Shown piece after piece: positions 24,587 through 34,167 of a stretch of 64,000 bases of DNA. The translations under genes and the position numbers were made by a program. Source of the stretch: [Ruminococcus] torques ATCC 27756 (GTDB taxonomy: Bacteria > Bacillota > Clostridia > Lachnospirales > Lachnospiraceae); contig NZ_DS264376.1 in assembly GCF_000153925.1 (NCBI RefSeq), positions 49,539 through 113,538 on the forward strand. Direction: 5' to 3'. The notes under the pieces are model-generated. The model saw nothing but the letters and a program-made list of their open reading frames with translations, made no database searches and had not been told where the DNA came from. Within the stretch, counting starts at the first letter, position 1, and each line of letters begins with the position of its first letter.

Positions 24587-26907
24587 AAAACTTATTTAAG
24601 TATGCGTCCGAGCACTGGAAAGCGCTTCTTGCGATCGTGGCCATTTTGATCGTGCAGGCGTATTGTGATCTGTCTTTGCCTGCATATACTTCGGACATCG
24701 TCAATGTGGGAATCCAACAAGGCGGAGTTGAAGATCATATACCGGATGCGATTTCCGCGGAAGATATGGAGACACTTTTGCTTTTTACTTCTGAAAAAGA
24801 CGGAAAAACTGTTTTGTCGGCATATGAAAAGGATGACAAAACATATGAAGAACAGGCTTATGTCTTAAAAGATACTGTAAAAGAAGATACGGATAGGACG
24901 GAAAAATTAAGCGGTATTCTGGCAGCGCCTATGATGATGGCGGCAGGATTTGAATCAGGAAGCGATATGACCGCAGATATCGAAGAACAGTTGAAAGCAC
25001 AGCTTCCTCCGGAAATGATATCGGAAGATATGACGGTTTTGGATATTTTGAAAATGATGCCGCAGGAGCAGAAACAGGCATTTGTATCGGAGATAGAAAA
25101 AAAGACGGAAGAACTTCCTGATACGATCACAGAGCAGGCTGCCGTAAATTATGTAAAAGAAGCTTATGCAGATCTCGGTATCGATATGGATGAATTGCAG
25201 TTTCGCTATCTGTTTTCAACAGGAGCAAAAATGATCGGTCTTGCATTTCTCGGAATGGTGGCAAGCGTTCTTGTCGGATTTCTTGCATCCCGCGTCGGAG
25301 CGGCGGCAGGACGCGATCTAAGAGGAAGAGTGTTTAAGAAAGTCGTAGGATATTCAAGCAATGAGTTCGATCATTTTTCCACGGCGTCTTTGATCACGAG
25401 AAGTACAAACGATATCCAACAAGTACAGTTTATTATCGTGATGCTGCTTAGAATTGTACTTTATGCGCCGATTCTTGCGATCGGAGGCATTGTGCAGGTA
25501 TTTCAGACAAATGTTTCAATGTCCTGGATCATCGGTCTGGCAGTTGTTTTGATCGCTTTAGTCGTTTTGGTTTTGTTTGCGGTTGCAATGCCGAAATTTA
25601 AGAGCCTGCAGAAATTAGTTGATAAAGTGAACCTTGTTATGAGAGAAATATTGACCGGACTTCCTGTGATCAGGGCGTTTAGTACAGAGAAGCATGAGGA
25701 AAAGCGGTTTGACAAAGCAAATATGGATCTGATGAAAACAAATCTGTTCGTAAATCGCGCGATGACGTTTATGATGCCGATCATGATGCTTATTATGAAC
25801 GGGATCTCGGTTTTGATCATGTGGTCCGGTGCAAAAGGAATCAACGACGGACAGATGCAGGTCGGAGATATGATGGCGTTTATCCAGTATACGATGCAGA
25901 TTATTATGGGATTCCTTATGATATGCATGTTGTCGGTTATGCTTCCAAGAGCGGCTGTTGCGGCAGATCGTGTGGATGAGGTTCTGTCCAGCAGGACGGT
26001 GATCCATGATCCGAAAACACCGAAAAAATTTGAAGAAAAACAAAAAGGTGTGCTCACATTCGACCATGTTTCTTTCAAATATCCGGGTGCGGATGAAAAT
26101 GTTCTTGAAGATATTACATTTACGGCAAAACCGGGAGAAACGACAGCGATTATCGGAAGTACCGGAAGCGGAAAATCAACGCTTGTCAATCTGATCCCCC
26201 GTTTTTATGATGTGACGGACGGAAGTATCCGTTTGGATGGAACAGATATTCGTGAAGTGACACAGCATGATTTGAGAGATAAACTTGGGTATGTTCCTCA
26301 GAAAGGACTGTTGTTCTCAGGTGATATCGCATCGAATATTATGTTCGGGAATCCGGAAGGCGGCGGGCAGGAGATGAAAGAAGCTGCGCAGATAGCGCAG
26401 GCAACAGAGTTTATCGAAGCAAAGCCGAACAAATATGAAAGTCCTATTTCGCAGGGCGGATCGAATGTGTCCGGAGGCCAGAAACAGAGACTTTCAATCG
26501 CAAGGGCGATCGCAAAACGACCGGAAGTGTTTATTTTTGACGACAGTTTTTCGGCGCTTGACTTCAAGACAGACGTTGCTCTACGGAAAGCTTTGAAAAA
26601 GCGGACGAAAGAAAGTACGGTGCTGATCGTGGCACAGCGAATCAGTACGATTTTAAATGCAGAACAGATCATTGTACTTGATGATGGAAAGATTGCAGGA
26701 ATCGGTACACATAAAGAGCTTCTTAGAAACTGTGAAGTTTACAAACAGATTGCGGCATCCCAGTTGTCTGAAAAAGAACTTCAAGATGGAATGCAAAGTG
26801 AAGACAGAAAAACGGAAGATATAAAAAGTGAAACGATAAAAACAGAAGAAAGAAAAGAAGCAATCAGTGCAAAAACAGCGGAACAGGAGGTGAGAAGCGA
26901 TGTCTAG
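24583..26907 (+). CDS. Heterodimeric ABC exporter, degenerate-site subunit
   Basis: 774 residues, membrane domain then ATPase. Helix 1 (about 9-31) and helix 2 (about 212-236) are separated by an unusually long acidic extracellular segment of about 175 residues. Walker A GSTGSGKST (about 526-534), Q-loop VPQKG, signature VSGGQKQR, Walker B FIFDDSFSALD where D654 stands in place of the catalytic glutamate. This degenerate Walker B marks the non-hydrolysing site of BmrCD/TM287-288-type multidrug exporters. The C-terminal tail is a charged, repetitive extension (KTEDIKSETIKTEERKE). It overlaps the partner gene by eight bases. Confidence 0.93.
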   Translation: MKNLFKYASEHWKALLAIVAILIVQAYCDLSLPAYTSDIVNVGIQQGGVEDHIPDAISAEDMETLLLFTSEKDGKTVLSAYEKDDKTYEEQAYVLKDTVKEDTDRTEKLSGILAAPMMMAAGFESGSDMTADIEEQLKAQLPPEMISEDMTVLDILKMMPQEQKQAFVSEIEKKTEELPDTITEQAAVNYVKEAYADLGIDMDELQFRYLFSTGAKMIGLAFLGMVASVLVGFLASRVGAAAGRDLRGRVFKKVVGYSSNEFDHFSTASLITRSTNDIQQVQFIIVMLLRIVLYAPILAIGGIVQVFQTNVSMSWIIGLAVVLIALVVLVLFAVAMPKFKSLQKLVDKVNLVMREILTGLPVIRAFSTEKHEEKRFDKANMDLMKTNLFVNRAMTFMMPIMMLIMNGISVLIMWSGAKGINDGQMQVGDMMAFIQYTMQIIMGFLMICMLSVMLPRAAVAADRVDEVLSSRTVIHDPKTPKKFEEKQKGVLTFDHVSFKYPGADENVLEDITFTAKPGETTAIIGSTGSGKSTLVNLIPRFYDVTDGSIRLDGTDIREVTQHDLRDKLGYVPQKGLLFSGDIASNIMFGNPEGGGQEMKEAAQIAQATEFIEAKPNKYESPISQGGSNVSGGQKQRLSIARAIAKRPEVFIFDDSFSALDFKTDVALRKALKKRTKESTVLIVAQRISTILNAEQIIVLDDGKIAGIGTHKELLRNCEVYKQIAASQLSEKELQDGMQSEDRKTEDIKSETIKTEERKEAISAKTAEQEVRSDV

Positions 26908-28735
26908 GCACGGAATGAAAGGTCCTCATGGAGGAATGCGAGGAGGAGCAAAAGCAAAGGATTTTAAAGGCTCGCTTAAAAAACTTGTAAAATATATGAG
27001 CGTATATAAAGTGCAGATGCTTTTTGTCGCTGTTTTCGCAGTATGCGGAACGGTATTTAACATTGTCGGACCGAAAATATTAGGTAAGGCTACAACAGAG
27101 ATTTTTAACGGGCTTGTCAGTAAAGTATCGGGCGGATCGGGAATGGATTTCGGAAAAATCGGACAGATCCTTCTTATTACTCTCGGTCTGTATGTAGTCA
27201 GCGCGCTTTGTTCCTTTATTCAGGGAATGATTATGACCGGAATCTCACAGAAAACGACGTACCGATTGAGAAAAGATATTACGGAAAAGGTCAATCGGAT
27301 GCCGATGGATTATTTTGATACGAAGCCTGTCGGAGAGGTGCTCTCCCGTGTGACAAATGATGTAGATACTCTCGGACAGAGTTTGAACCAAAGCGCGACG
27401 CAGCTTATTACTTCTGTGACGACTCTGATAGGAGTTCTCGTTATGATGCTTTCGATCAGTCCGCTTATGACGGTTGTGGCGCTGTTGATCCTGCCGATTT
27501 CCGTTGGCCTGATCTCATTCGTTATGAAACATTCGCAGAAATATTTCAGCGGACAGCAGGAATATCTCGGAAATGTAAACGGTCAGGTCGAGGAAGTGTA
27601 CAGCGGACACAACGTGATCAAGGCATTTAACAAAGAAGACGATGTGATCCGTGAATTTGACCGGACAAATGATAAATTGTATGAATCTGCATGGAAATCC
27701 CAGTTTTTCTCTGGAATGATGATGCCGGTCATGCAGTTTGTAGGGAACTTAGGTTATGTAGGAGTAGCGATACTCGGAGGTTTTCTGGCGATTAAAAAGA
27801 CAATAGAAGTCGGAGATATCCAGTCATTTATTCAGTATGTGAGAAACTTTACACAGCCGATCCAACAAGTTGCTCAGGTGACAAACATGCTTCAGCTTGC
27901 GGCGGCATCATCGGAGCGGGTGTTTGAATTCCTCGAAGAAAAGGAAGAAGATCAGACGGTTGAACACCCTGTTTCGGTAGAAGGACTTCACGGAAATGTA
28001 CAGTTTGAAAATGTTCATTTCGGATACAATCCGGAAAAGATCATCATTAACGATTTCTCTGCAAATGTAAAAGAAGGTCAGAAAATCGCAATCGTCGGTC
28101 CTACAGGAGCCGGAAAAACAACGATGATCAAACTGCTCATGCGCTTTTATGATGTAAACAGCGGTTCGATCAAGATCGACGGCCATGACGTAAGAGACTT
28201 CAACAGAAGCGAACTAAGAGAAATGTTCGGAATGGTACTTCAAGATACATGGCTCTTCCACGGAACGATCATGGATAACATCCGTTACGGAAAACTCGAC
28301 GCAACAGAGGAAGAAGTTATACAGGCAGCAAAAGCAGCACATGTTCACCGTTTCGTCCAGACACTTCCGGGAGGCTATCAGATGGAAATCAATGAAGAAG
28401 CAACAAACATCTCACAAGGACAAAAACAGCTTCTTACGATCGCAAGAGCAATACTTGCAGATCCGAAGATCCTCATTCTTGACGAAGCGACAAGTTCCGT
28501 CGATACAAGAACAGAAGTAAGAATCCAAAAAGCAATGGATAATTTGATGAAAGGCAGAACAAGTTTCGTTATCGCCCATAGATTATCGACAATCCGAGAC
28601 GCAGATCTCATTCTCGTTATGAAAGACGGCGATATCATCGAACAAGGAACACACACACAACTCCTCGCCCAAAACGGCTTCTACGCCGAACTATACAATT
28701 CACAGTTTGAATCAACAGATCAGACCTGCGCATAA
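26900..28735 (+). CDS. Heterodimeric ABC exporter, catalytic subunit
   Basis: 611 residues: six helices (roughly 45-330), then the ATPase with Walker A GPTGAGKTT, Q-loop VLQDTWLF, an altered signature ISQGQKQLL, Walker B ILILDEATSSVD with catalytic E529, and H-loop AHRLS. The altered signature completes the degenerate site with the Asp-type Walker B of the preceding subunit, leaving one active ATP site, as in known heterodimers. The N-terminus is Gly/Met-rich (RHGMKGPHGGMRGG). From about 28200 codon use shifts towards CAA and C-ending codons. Confidence 0.95.
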   Translation: MSRHGMKGPHGGMRGGAKAKDFKGSLKKLVKYMSVYKVQMLFVAVFAVCGTVFNIVGPKILGKATTEIFNGLVSKVSGGSGMDFGKIGQILLITLGLYVVSALCSFIQGMIMTGISQKTTYRLRKDITEKVNRMPMDYFDTKPVGEVLSRVTNDVDTLGQSLNQSATQLITSVTTLIGVLVMMLSISPLMTVVALLILPISVGLISFVMKHSQKYFSGQQEYLGNVNGQVEEVYSGHNVIKAFNKEDDVIREFDRTNDKLYESAWKSQFFSGMMMPVMQFVGNLGYVGVAILGGFLAIKKTIEVGDIQSFIQYVRNFTQPIQQVAQVTNMLQLAAASSERVFEFLEEKEEDQTVEHPVSVEGLHGNVQFENVHFGYNPEKIIINDFSANVKEGQKIAIVGPTGAGKTTMIKLLMRFYDVNSGSIKIDGHDVRDFNRSELREMFGMVLQDTWLFHGTIMDNIRYGKLDATEEEVIQAAKAAHVHRFVQTLPGGYQMEINEEATNISQGQKQLLTIARAILADPKILILDEATSSVDTRTEVRIQKAMDNLMKGRTSFVIAHRLSTIRDADLILVMKDGDIIEQGTHTQLLAQNGFYAELYNSQFESTDQTCA

Positions 28736-28789
28736 AAAAGAGGACTCCGCAGCGTAAGCTTGCTTACAAGGTGCGGAGTCCTCTTTTTT
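28734..28789 (+). terminator. Strong terminator after the ABC exporter operon
   Basis: AAAAAAGAGGACTCCGCA (28734-28751) pairs perfectly with the segment 28772-28789, ending in six T; an inner GTAAG/CTTAC pair extends the arm. The A-run makes it potentially bidirectional. Confidence 0.92.
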
Positions 28790-29044
28790 AAGCATAGGGC
28801 GGACGCCCGTCAGTGAGATGAAGAGTGAAGCGATGAAATCGAACTGGGGTCTGATCGGACGGTGGAGTTGAGTTCTGATCGGATGCAAATGATTTTTGTA
28901 TGTGGTATGATGGGAGTTGAACTGCACTGAGTTTTTACAACCGAAGCTTGAGTGCAAGATCTTTCGCACATATAACACGAAAGAATACTAAAAAGGAAAG
29001 CAGTTTAAAGAACGAGTATTCTCAGGAACAGGTGAGGTGGCAAC
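28790..29044 (+). other. Intergenic region before the LysR gene
   Basis: No gene seen. It holds an imperfect direct repeat (TCTGATCGGA at 28854 and TCTGATCGGA near 28875) and an extended -10 TGG-TATGAT (28903-28911) without a good -35, probably the LysR gene promoter. Nothing else is recognisable. Confidence 0.45.
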
Positions 29045-29944
29045 ATGTTAAAAAAGAGTTTTTATTTTTTTATGTCAGTTGTAGAAACAGGAAGCTTTTC
29101 GCAGGCGGCGAAAAAGCACTATTTGTCGCAGGCTGCCATTAGCCAGCAGATTTCTAAACTGGAAGAAGAAGTCGGAGTTCGTTTATTTGACAGGAGTAAA
29201 TACCGCCCTGAATTGACGGAAGCCGGTAAATATTATTATCAGAAGATCAAACAGTTATCTGAGGAATATGAGAAAATCGAGAAACAGACGCGTTATATTC
29301 AAAAAAAGAATTCGCAGAAAATAGTAGTGGGGATTACAGGTCCGTTTGAAAATAAATATCTTCCCCGTATTATCAATGAATATAAAGAAGGGCATGAAAC
29401 GCATTTTGATGTTCGTGTTTATACATTTGAAGAGGGGAAAAAGCTGTTGGAGGCAGGAGATATTGATATTGCTTTTGGTCTGTCATCAGAGTTTTCTGTA
29501 AACCCGGATATTTCTTATGAAACGATTCATCAGTCGGAAACGTGTATTGTATGCAGCAGAAAAAACAGATTAAGTCAGTATAAAAGCATCAACCCCATTT
29601 TAGTAAAAGACGAGCCGATGATCACGTTATCTTCGCAGATGGGCAGAAAGTTTTATGATGATTTTATGAAGGCGTTTATATTGGATGGGTTTGAACCGAA
29701 TATTGTAAAAGAAGTGAATTCTCTTTCGGAGTATTTTATATCTATAAAACTGGATGAAGGAATAGGATATACAGGCAGAGAGGTTGTGCCGGAAGAGGAA
29801 GATCTGTGCACTGTAAAAATAGTAGGAAGTCATCATCATGCAGATTTTGCGGTGGCTTATTTAAAAGAAAATAAAAAACAAAGTGTTGTTCAGTTTTATG
29901 AATATATTGTAGCATATTTTAAAGATTATAAGAAAAACTTATAG
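29045..29944 (+). CDS. LysR family transcriptional regulator
   Basis: 299 residues. N-terminal helix-turn-helix GSFSQAAKKHYLSQAAISQQISKLEEEVGVRLFDR (residues about 18-52, the LysR signature) and a C-terminal periplasmic-binding-like effector domain from about 92 (KIVVGITGPFENKYLPRI). Transcribed in the same direction as the reductase genes that follow after 82 bases; LysR regulators usually control neighbouring genes, so the two reductases are likely targets. Effector unknown. Confidence 0.93.
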   Translation: MLKKSFYFFMSVVETGSFSQAAKKHYLSQAAISQQISKLEEEVGVRLFDRSKYRPELTEAGKYYYQKIKQLSEEYEKIEKQTRYIQKKNSQKIVVGITGPFENKYLPRIINEYKEGHETHFDVRVYTFEEGKKLLEAGDIDIAFGLSSEFSVNPDISYETIHQSETCIVCSRKNRLSQYKSINPILVKDEPMITLSSQMGRKFYDDFMKAFILDGFEPNIVKEVNSLSEYFISIKLDEGIGYTGREVVPEEEDLCTVKIVGSHHHADFAVAYLKENKKQSVVQFYEYIVAYFKDYKKNL

Positions 29945-30026
29945 TCTTTATAGAAAAGCAGGTAGTTTCTTTTTGCTTGTTAAAATATTATCATTACAGT
30001 ATGAAAAGCAAAGGAGAAATGAAACG

Positions 30027-30971
30027 ATGGGTAAATTATTATTGACAGGTGTTGACGGAAATTTAGGTGAAACTGCCGCTGAAATTTTGCTTACTTTAGA
30101 ACCGAAAGAGAATCTGATCTTTTGTGGTTATAGTGAAGAGGCGCTCAAAAAATATGCAGATATGGGAGTCGAGACTCGTCAGACAAACTTTAACAACGCA
30201 GATGGATTGTCGGAGGCATTCAAAGGAGCAGATGCGCTGGCTCTTATTTCGATGCCGTTTGTAGGAGCGAAAAGGCAGAAAGCTCATAAAAATGCGATAG
30301 ATGCGGCAAAAGCGGCAGGAGTAAAACAGATTATTTATACTTCGTTAGTGAATGCAGACGATGAGACAAATCCTAGTGTTGAAAAGAAAGACCACATTTA
30401 TACAGAAAATTATATAAAAGAGGTCGGCTTAGATTATCAGTTTATGAGAAATTCACAGTATGCAGAGGCGATGGTCACAAATTACTTTACTTATGTAAAA
30501 ATGGGAACTCCGCTTACAAATTCACAAGGTGATGGATTAATGGCTTATATTTCAAGAAAAGACTGTGCGAAAGCTGTAGCGTACGCGCTTCACAGATCAG
30601 GTGAGTTTACACAGAAAGTCTGGGATATTAACGGACCGGAGCTGATGACGATTACTCAGTTTATTGAGATTGGAAATGAATCCACAGGAAACAATCTGAC
30701 GTTCCAGAATGTAACGGATGAAGAAAATTATCAGATATGGGATGCTATGGGAGTGCCAAGAACGACGGACGGCGTATTCCTGGAAGACAGTGAAGCTCCG
30801 TTTTCAAGCGATGGAATGGTGACGTTTGCGCAGGCGATCAGAGAAGGAAAAATGGATATCTTTACTGATGATTTCAAAAAACTGACAGGGGATGATCCAA
30901 TCACCGTGAAATATATGTTCGATCATAACGAAGATTTTCAGATCGGTGCAAGACATTCAAAAGATGATTAA
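30027..30971 (+). CDS. NmrA/QorB-like NAD(P)-binding reductase
   Basis: 314 residues. Rossmann start KLLLTGVDGNLGETAAEILL with the atypical-SDR glycine motif G-x-x-G-x-x-G, DALALISMPF and IIYTSLVNAD typical of NmrA-like and QorB quinone reductases that act on quinones or sense NADP. No catalytic YxxxK in classical position is evident. The ATG at 30027 follows AAAGGAG; an upstream in-frame TTG/ATG at 29973 is not supported. It is 25 bases before the flavoprotein gene, so a redox or xenobiotic-reducing operon is likely. Confidence 0.82.
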   Translation: MGKLLLTGVDGNLGETAAEILLTLEPKENLIFCGYSEEALKKYADMGVETRQTNFNNADGLSEAFKGADALALISMPFVGAKRQKAHKNAIDAAKAAGVKQIIYTSLVNADDETNPSVEKKDHIYTENYIKEVGLDYQFMRNSQYAEAMVTNYFTYVKMGTPLTNSQGDGLMAYISRKDCAKAVAYALHRSGEFTQKVWDINGPELMTITQFIEIGNESTGNNLTFQNVTDEENYQIWDAMGVPRTTDGVFLEDSEAPFSSDGMVTFAQAIREGKMDIFTDDFKKLTGDDPITVKYMFDHNEDFQIGARHSKDD

Positions 30972-30996
30972 ATACTTTTGAAAGGAACATCGGAAA

Positions 30997-32934
30997 ATGA
31001 ATGAACAGAAAATGAACTACGAACATGTTTTAAGTCCTATCAAAATCGGCCCCATGACATTGAAAAACAGAGTTTCTTTCACTCCTGTATGGCCGTCCTT
31101 TGCGACGGCGGACGGTCATGTAAACCGTGAATTGATTGAATGGGTAAGGGATATCGTAAAAGGCGGAGCGGCATGTATTAATATCGGATGTGGCTGCGTC
31201 AATCGAAATCTCCCTCCATTTGTCACTCATCTGCTGCGAATGAGCGAAGAAAGTGTCGTAAATGAAATGACGATCTTATCAGATCTTGTCCATATGTATC
31301 AGTGCAAGATCGGAATAGAACTTTTTGCCATTAATATGTATGGCGGAAACTTCGCAGACAGAGATCACAACGGCGATAAGCCGGCGGTAGAGCTTGACCC
31401 TACTTATATGACGAAAGAACAGATCAAGGAATATATTGAAGATTTTGCGTTGGCGGCAGAGCGCGCGGTAAGATGCGGAGTTGACAGTCTTGTGATCCAT
31501 GGAGCTCACGGGCAGCTTCCGGGATGCTTTTTGAACAAGAGGATCAATGAAAGAACAGATGAATATGGCGCGGATACGATTGAAAATGCATCAAGATTTA
31601 CGGTGGAACTGCTCGCTGCGGTTCGTGAGAAGATCAAAGATCGTCTGGCTATCGAATATCGGATCAATGCAAATGATATGATCGAGGGTTCGCCTTCCCT
31701 GGATGAAGTTATCGCATTTGTAAAACGGATTGAGCCGTATATCGATCTTCTTCATGTATCCAGAGGGATGCATTCCGAGCAAAAACTTGCTCCTTATATG
31801 AATCAGCCGATCTATTACGATCATGGAATCAACATCGAAGACGCGGCAAAAATCAGGAAAGAGATTTCTGTTCCGGTGACGGTAGTCGGGTCGGTTACAT
31901 TAGAGCAGGCGGAACAGTATATTGCGGAAGGAAAGGCCGATATGGTTTCTATGGCGCGAGGACTGATGGCAGATCCGATGGTGGTTAAGAACGCCAAAAG
32001 CGGATGCCCTGAGAATACAAGACCATGCGTCAGATGCAATTATTGTATTAACCGGACGCATTATGATCTTGCTCCGGTGAGGTGTTCTGTAAACGCAGAA
32101 CTTGGGATGGAAACATTGTATATGAATCTGGGGAACACTTTGCCTAAGAGGATTGCCGTGATAGGCGGAGGACCTGCGGGAATCGAGGCGGCGAGAACGG
32201 CGGCGCAAAGAGGGCATACAGTAGATCTTTATGAAAAAGAAGATCATTTAGGCGGAGTCCTCACAATGGCAGGCGCTCCGAAATTCAAGCAAGATATCAA
32301 AAAATATGTAGAATGGACGATTCATTCTATTTCCGGTCAAGAGAGGGTTTCTGTTCATTTGAACAGTGAAGTTCGGGCGGAAGATCTGAAGGGAAAAGAC
32401 TATGACGCGGTGATCGTGGCAGTCGGAGCAGAGCCTGTTATTCCGAAGTTTGCGAAAGGCAGAGAGGATGTCGTATGGGTCGGAGATGTGGAGCTTGGGA
32501 AAGTTTCTGCAAAGAAGCAAGTTGTGATCGTAGGCGCAGGACTTACCGGATGCGAAGCAGCGCTGTCTTTGGCAAAAGCGGGAAAAGAAGTTACTTTGGT
32601 TGACATGATCGATGTCTGTGATTTTGGAAGAGGAGGCGCCAAATTTAATCAAATTGCCCTGCGCGGACTGTTGGAAGCAGAACAGGTCAAGATGATCGGC
32701 GGTGTCAAAATGAACATTGAGGGCGACCGCATCGTATTTGTAAAAAATGAAAAAACGATAGAACTTTCATATGAACAGATCATCCTTTCGCTGGGGGTAA
32801 AAGCAAATGAAGAGAAAGTACAGGCATTTGCGGATGCGGGGAGAGAAGTTGTTTTCGTCGGAGACTGTAATACGAAAATAGGAACATTATATCATGCGGT
32901 TCATACCGCTCATGAAGCGGCGTCTGTTTTATAA
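30997..32934 (+). CDS. Old-yellow-enzyme type Fe-S flavoprotein reductase
   Basis: 645 residues with the 2,4-dienoyl-CoA reductase/BaiCD layout: FMN TIM barrel (1-340) with HGAHGQLPGCFL and NERTDEYG, a cluster motif at C344, C347, C350 and C363, then an FAD/NAD(P) module (GGGPAGIEAARTA from about 390 and VVIVGAGLTGCEAAL at about 507). Such enzymes reduce activated C=C bonds of enoyl-CoAs, bile acids or plant compounds using NAD(P)H. The cluster spacing is C-x2-C-x2-C-x12-C, one residue shorter in the middle than FadH. Substrate not deducible; operon with the NmrA-like gene. Confidence 0.9.
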   Translation: MNEQKMNYEHVLSPIKIGPMTLKNRVSFTPVWPSFATADGHVNRELIEWVRDIVKGGAACINIGCGCVNRNLPPFVTHLLRMSEESVVNEMTILSDLVHMYQCKIGIELFAINMYGGNFADRDHNGDKPAVELDPTYMTKEQIKEYIEDFALAAERAVRCGVDSLVIHGAHGQLPGCFLNKRINERTDEYGADTIENASRFTVELLAAVREKIKDRLAIEYRINANDMIEGSPSLDEVIAFVKRIEPYIDLLHVSRGMHSEQKLAPYMNQPIYYDHGINIEDAAKIRKEISVPVTVVGSVTLEQAEQYIAEGKADMVSMARGLMADPMVVKNAKSGCPENTRPCVRCNYCINRTHYDLAPVRCSVNAELGMETLYMNLGNTLPKRIAVIGGGPAGIEAARTAAQRGHTVDLYEKEDHLGGVLTMAGAPKFKQDIKKYVEWTIHSISGQERVSVHLNSEVRAEDLKGKDYDAVIVAVGAEPVIPKFAKGREDVVWVGDVELGKVSAKKQVVIVGAGLTGCEAALSLAKAGKEVTLVDMIDVCDFGRGGAKFNQIALRGLLEAEQVKMIGGVKMNIEGDRIVFVKNEKTIELSYEQIILSLGVKANEEKVQAFADAGREVVFVGDCNTKIGTLYHAVHTAHEAASVL

Positions 32935-32958
32935 ATGTAAATATACGAAAGAAGATTC

Positions 32959-33006
32959 AAAAAGAGTGCTTTGTACTGCAACACGGTACAGGGCATTCTT
33001 TTTTTA
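32959..33006 (+). terminator. Terminator after the flavoprotein gene
   Basis: AAAAAGAGTGC with GTAC inside (32959-32976) pairs with GGTAC...GGCATTCTTTT (32985-33001) with several G-U pairs, ending in seven T. Confidence 0.8.
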
Positions 33007-33037
33007 CAATCTTGTCGTCGAAAAATTTATGAAACTG

Positions 33038-33046
33038 TGGTAGAAT
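33038..33046 (+). promoter_or_regulatory. Extended -10 promoter of the molybdenum cofactor operon
   Basis: TGG-TAGAAT (33038-33046) with no clear -35. Transcription would start near 33053, which argues that the coding start is at 33091 and not at the in-frame ATG 33052. Confidence 0.5.
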
Positions 33047-33090
33047 AAAAAATGATTTGGAAAAATGTAAGAGAACGGAAAGGACTCTAT

Positions 33091-34167
33091 ATGGGATTAA
33101 CACATTTTGACGAAAACGGAAAAGCGGTCATGGTCGATGTGACCGACAAAAAAGAGACGGCACGAGAGGCTGTGGCAGAAGGGAAGATTCTTGTAAACCG
33201 GGATGTTTTTCAGGCTGTGAAAGCAGGGACAGTCGGTAAAGGCGACGTTTTGGCTGTTGCGGCAACGGCGGGTATTGCAGGGGCGAAGCGGACCTCAGAT
33301 CTGATTCCTATGTGTCATATATTGCCGCTTACGAATTGTAAGGTGGATTTTCGTATGAATGAGAAAGAATGTGCGATCTTCTGTACCTGTACAGTGAAAG
33401 TGACAGGAAAGACCGGAGTTGAGATGGAGGCTTTGACAGGAGTGAGCGCCGCGCTTCTTACGATTTACGATATGTGTAAAGCATTGGATAAGAAGATGGA
33501 GATTACCGATATCCGTCTTTTGAAAAAGACCGGAGGCAAAAGCGGAGATATATGGAACGATTTTGACCGGTGTGCCGGACTTGTCGGTGAAAATCTGTCG
33601 GCAGAAAACAGATCTGCGGGAAATGCAGAGGCAGAAGATGTGGAGAACGTGTGCCGCAAAAAAGAGAAACGGACGCGCAGATGGAAAGCTGCGGTCGTTA
33701 CGATGAGTGATAAAGGATTTGCGGGAGAACGAGAAGATAAGAGCGGCCCGTTGATCTGTGAGATGATCGCGGATCAGGGATACGATGTTGTGAGAACGGA
33801 ACTTCTCCCGGATGAGCAAAAAGAAATTGAAAAGTGTCTATGTACACTTTGTGATGATGAAAAGGTTGATATCGTATTTACGACAGGAGGTACAGGGTTT
33901 TCTTTGCGTGATTGTACTCCTGAGGCTACAATGGCAGTTGCACATCGGAATGTTCCGGGGATCGCAGAGGCGATGAGAGCAGCTTCGGCGGAAGTGACGC
34001 CGAGGGCAATGTTGAGCAGAGCTGTTTCCGCGATCCGAAATCATACGTTGATCGTGAATCTTCCGGGCAGTCCGAAAGCGGTAAAAGAAAATCTGGAAGC
34101 AGTTCTTCCGGTAGTGGAACATGGACTTGAAATATTGACAGGACAGGCGGGAGAGTGCGGACGATGA
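33091..34167 (+). CDS. moaC: MoaC-MogA fusion (molybdenum cofactor synthesis)
   Basis: 358 residues in two domains. Residues 1-155 are MoaC, cyclic pyranopterin monophosphate synthase ([52 protein letters not shown]), which acts after MoaA. Residues about 190-350 are MogA/MoaB, molybdopterin adenylyltransferase ([50 protein letters not shown]). A variable linker of about 35 residues joins them. Start at ATG 33091, after AAAGGACT, where MoaC family proteins begin. The stop overlaps moaA by four bases (ATGA at 34164). Confidence 0.95.
   Translation: MGLTHFDENGKAVMVDVTDKKETAREAVAEGKILVNRDVFQAVKAGTVGKGDVLAVAATAGIAGAKRTSDLIPMCHILPLTNCKVDFRMNEKECAIFCTCTVKVTGKTGVEMEALTGVSAALLTIYDMCKALDKKMEITDIRLLKKTGGKSGDIWNDFDRCAGLVGENLSAENRSAGNAEAEDVENVCRKKEKRTRRWKAAVVTMSDKGFAGEREDKSGPLICEMIADQGYDVVRTELLPDEQKEIEKCLCTLCDDEKVDIVFTTGGTGFSLRDCTPEATMAVAHRNVPGIAEAMRAASAEVTPRAMLSRAVSAIRNHTLIVNLPGSPKAVKENLEAVLPVVEHGLEILTGQAGECGR

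Noticed and set aside
30997..32934. Bilirubin reductase (BilR)
   Set aside because: Same enzyme family, but the neighbourhood lacks bilS-like genes and the HGAH region looks like ordinary enoate reductases; I could not see the key residues reported for BilR.
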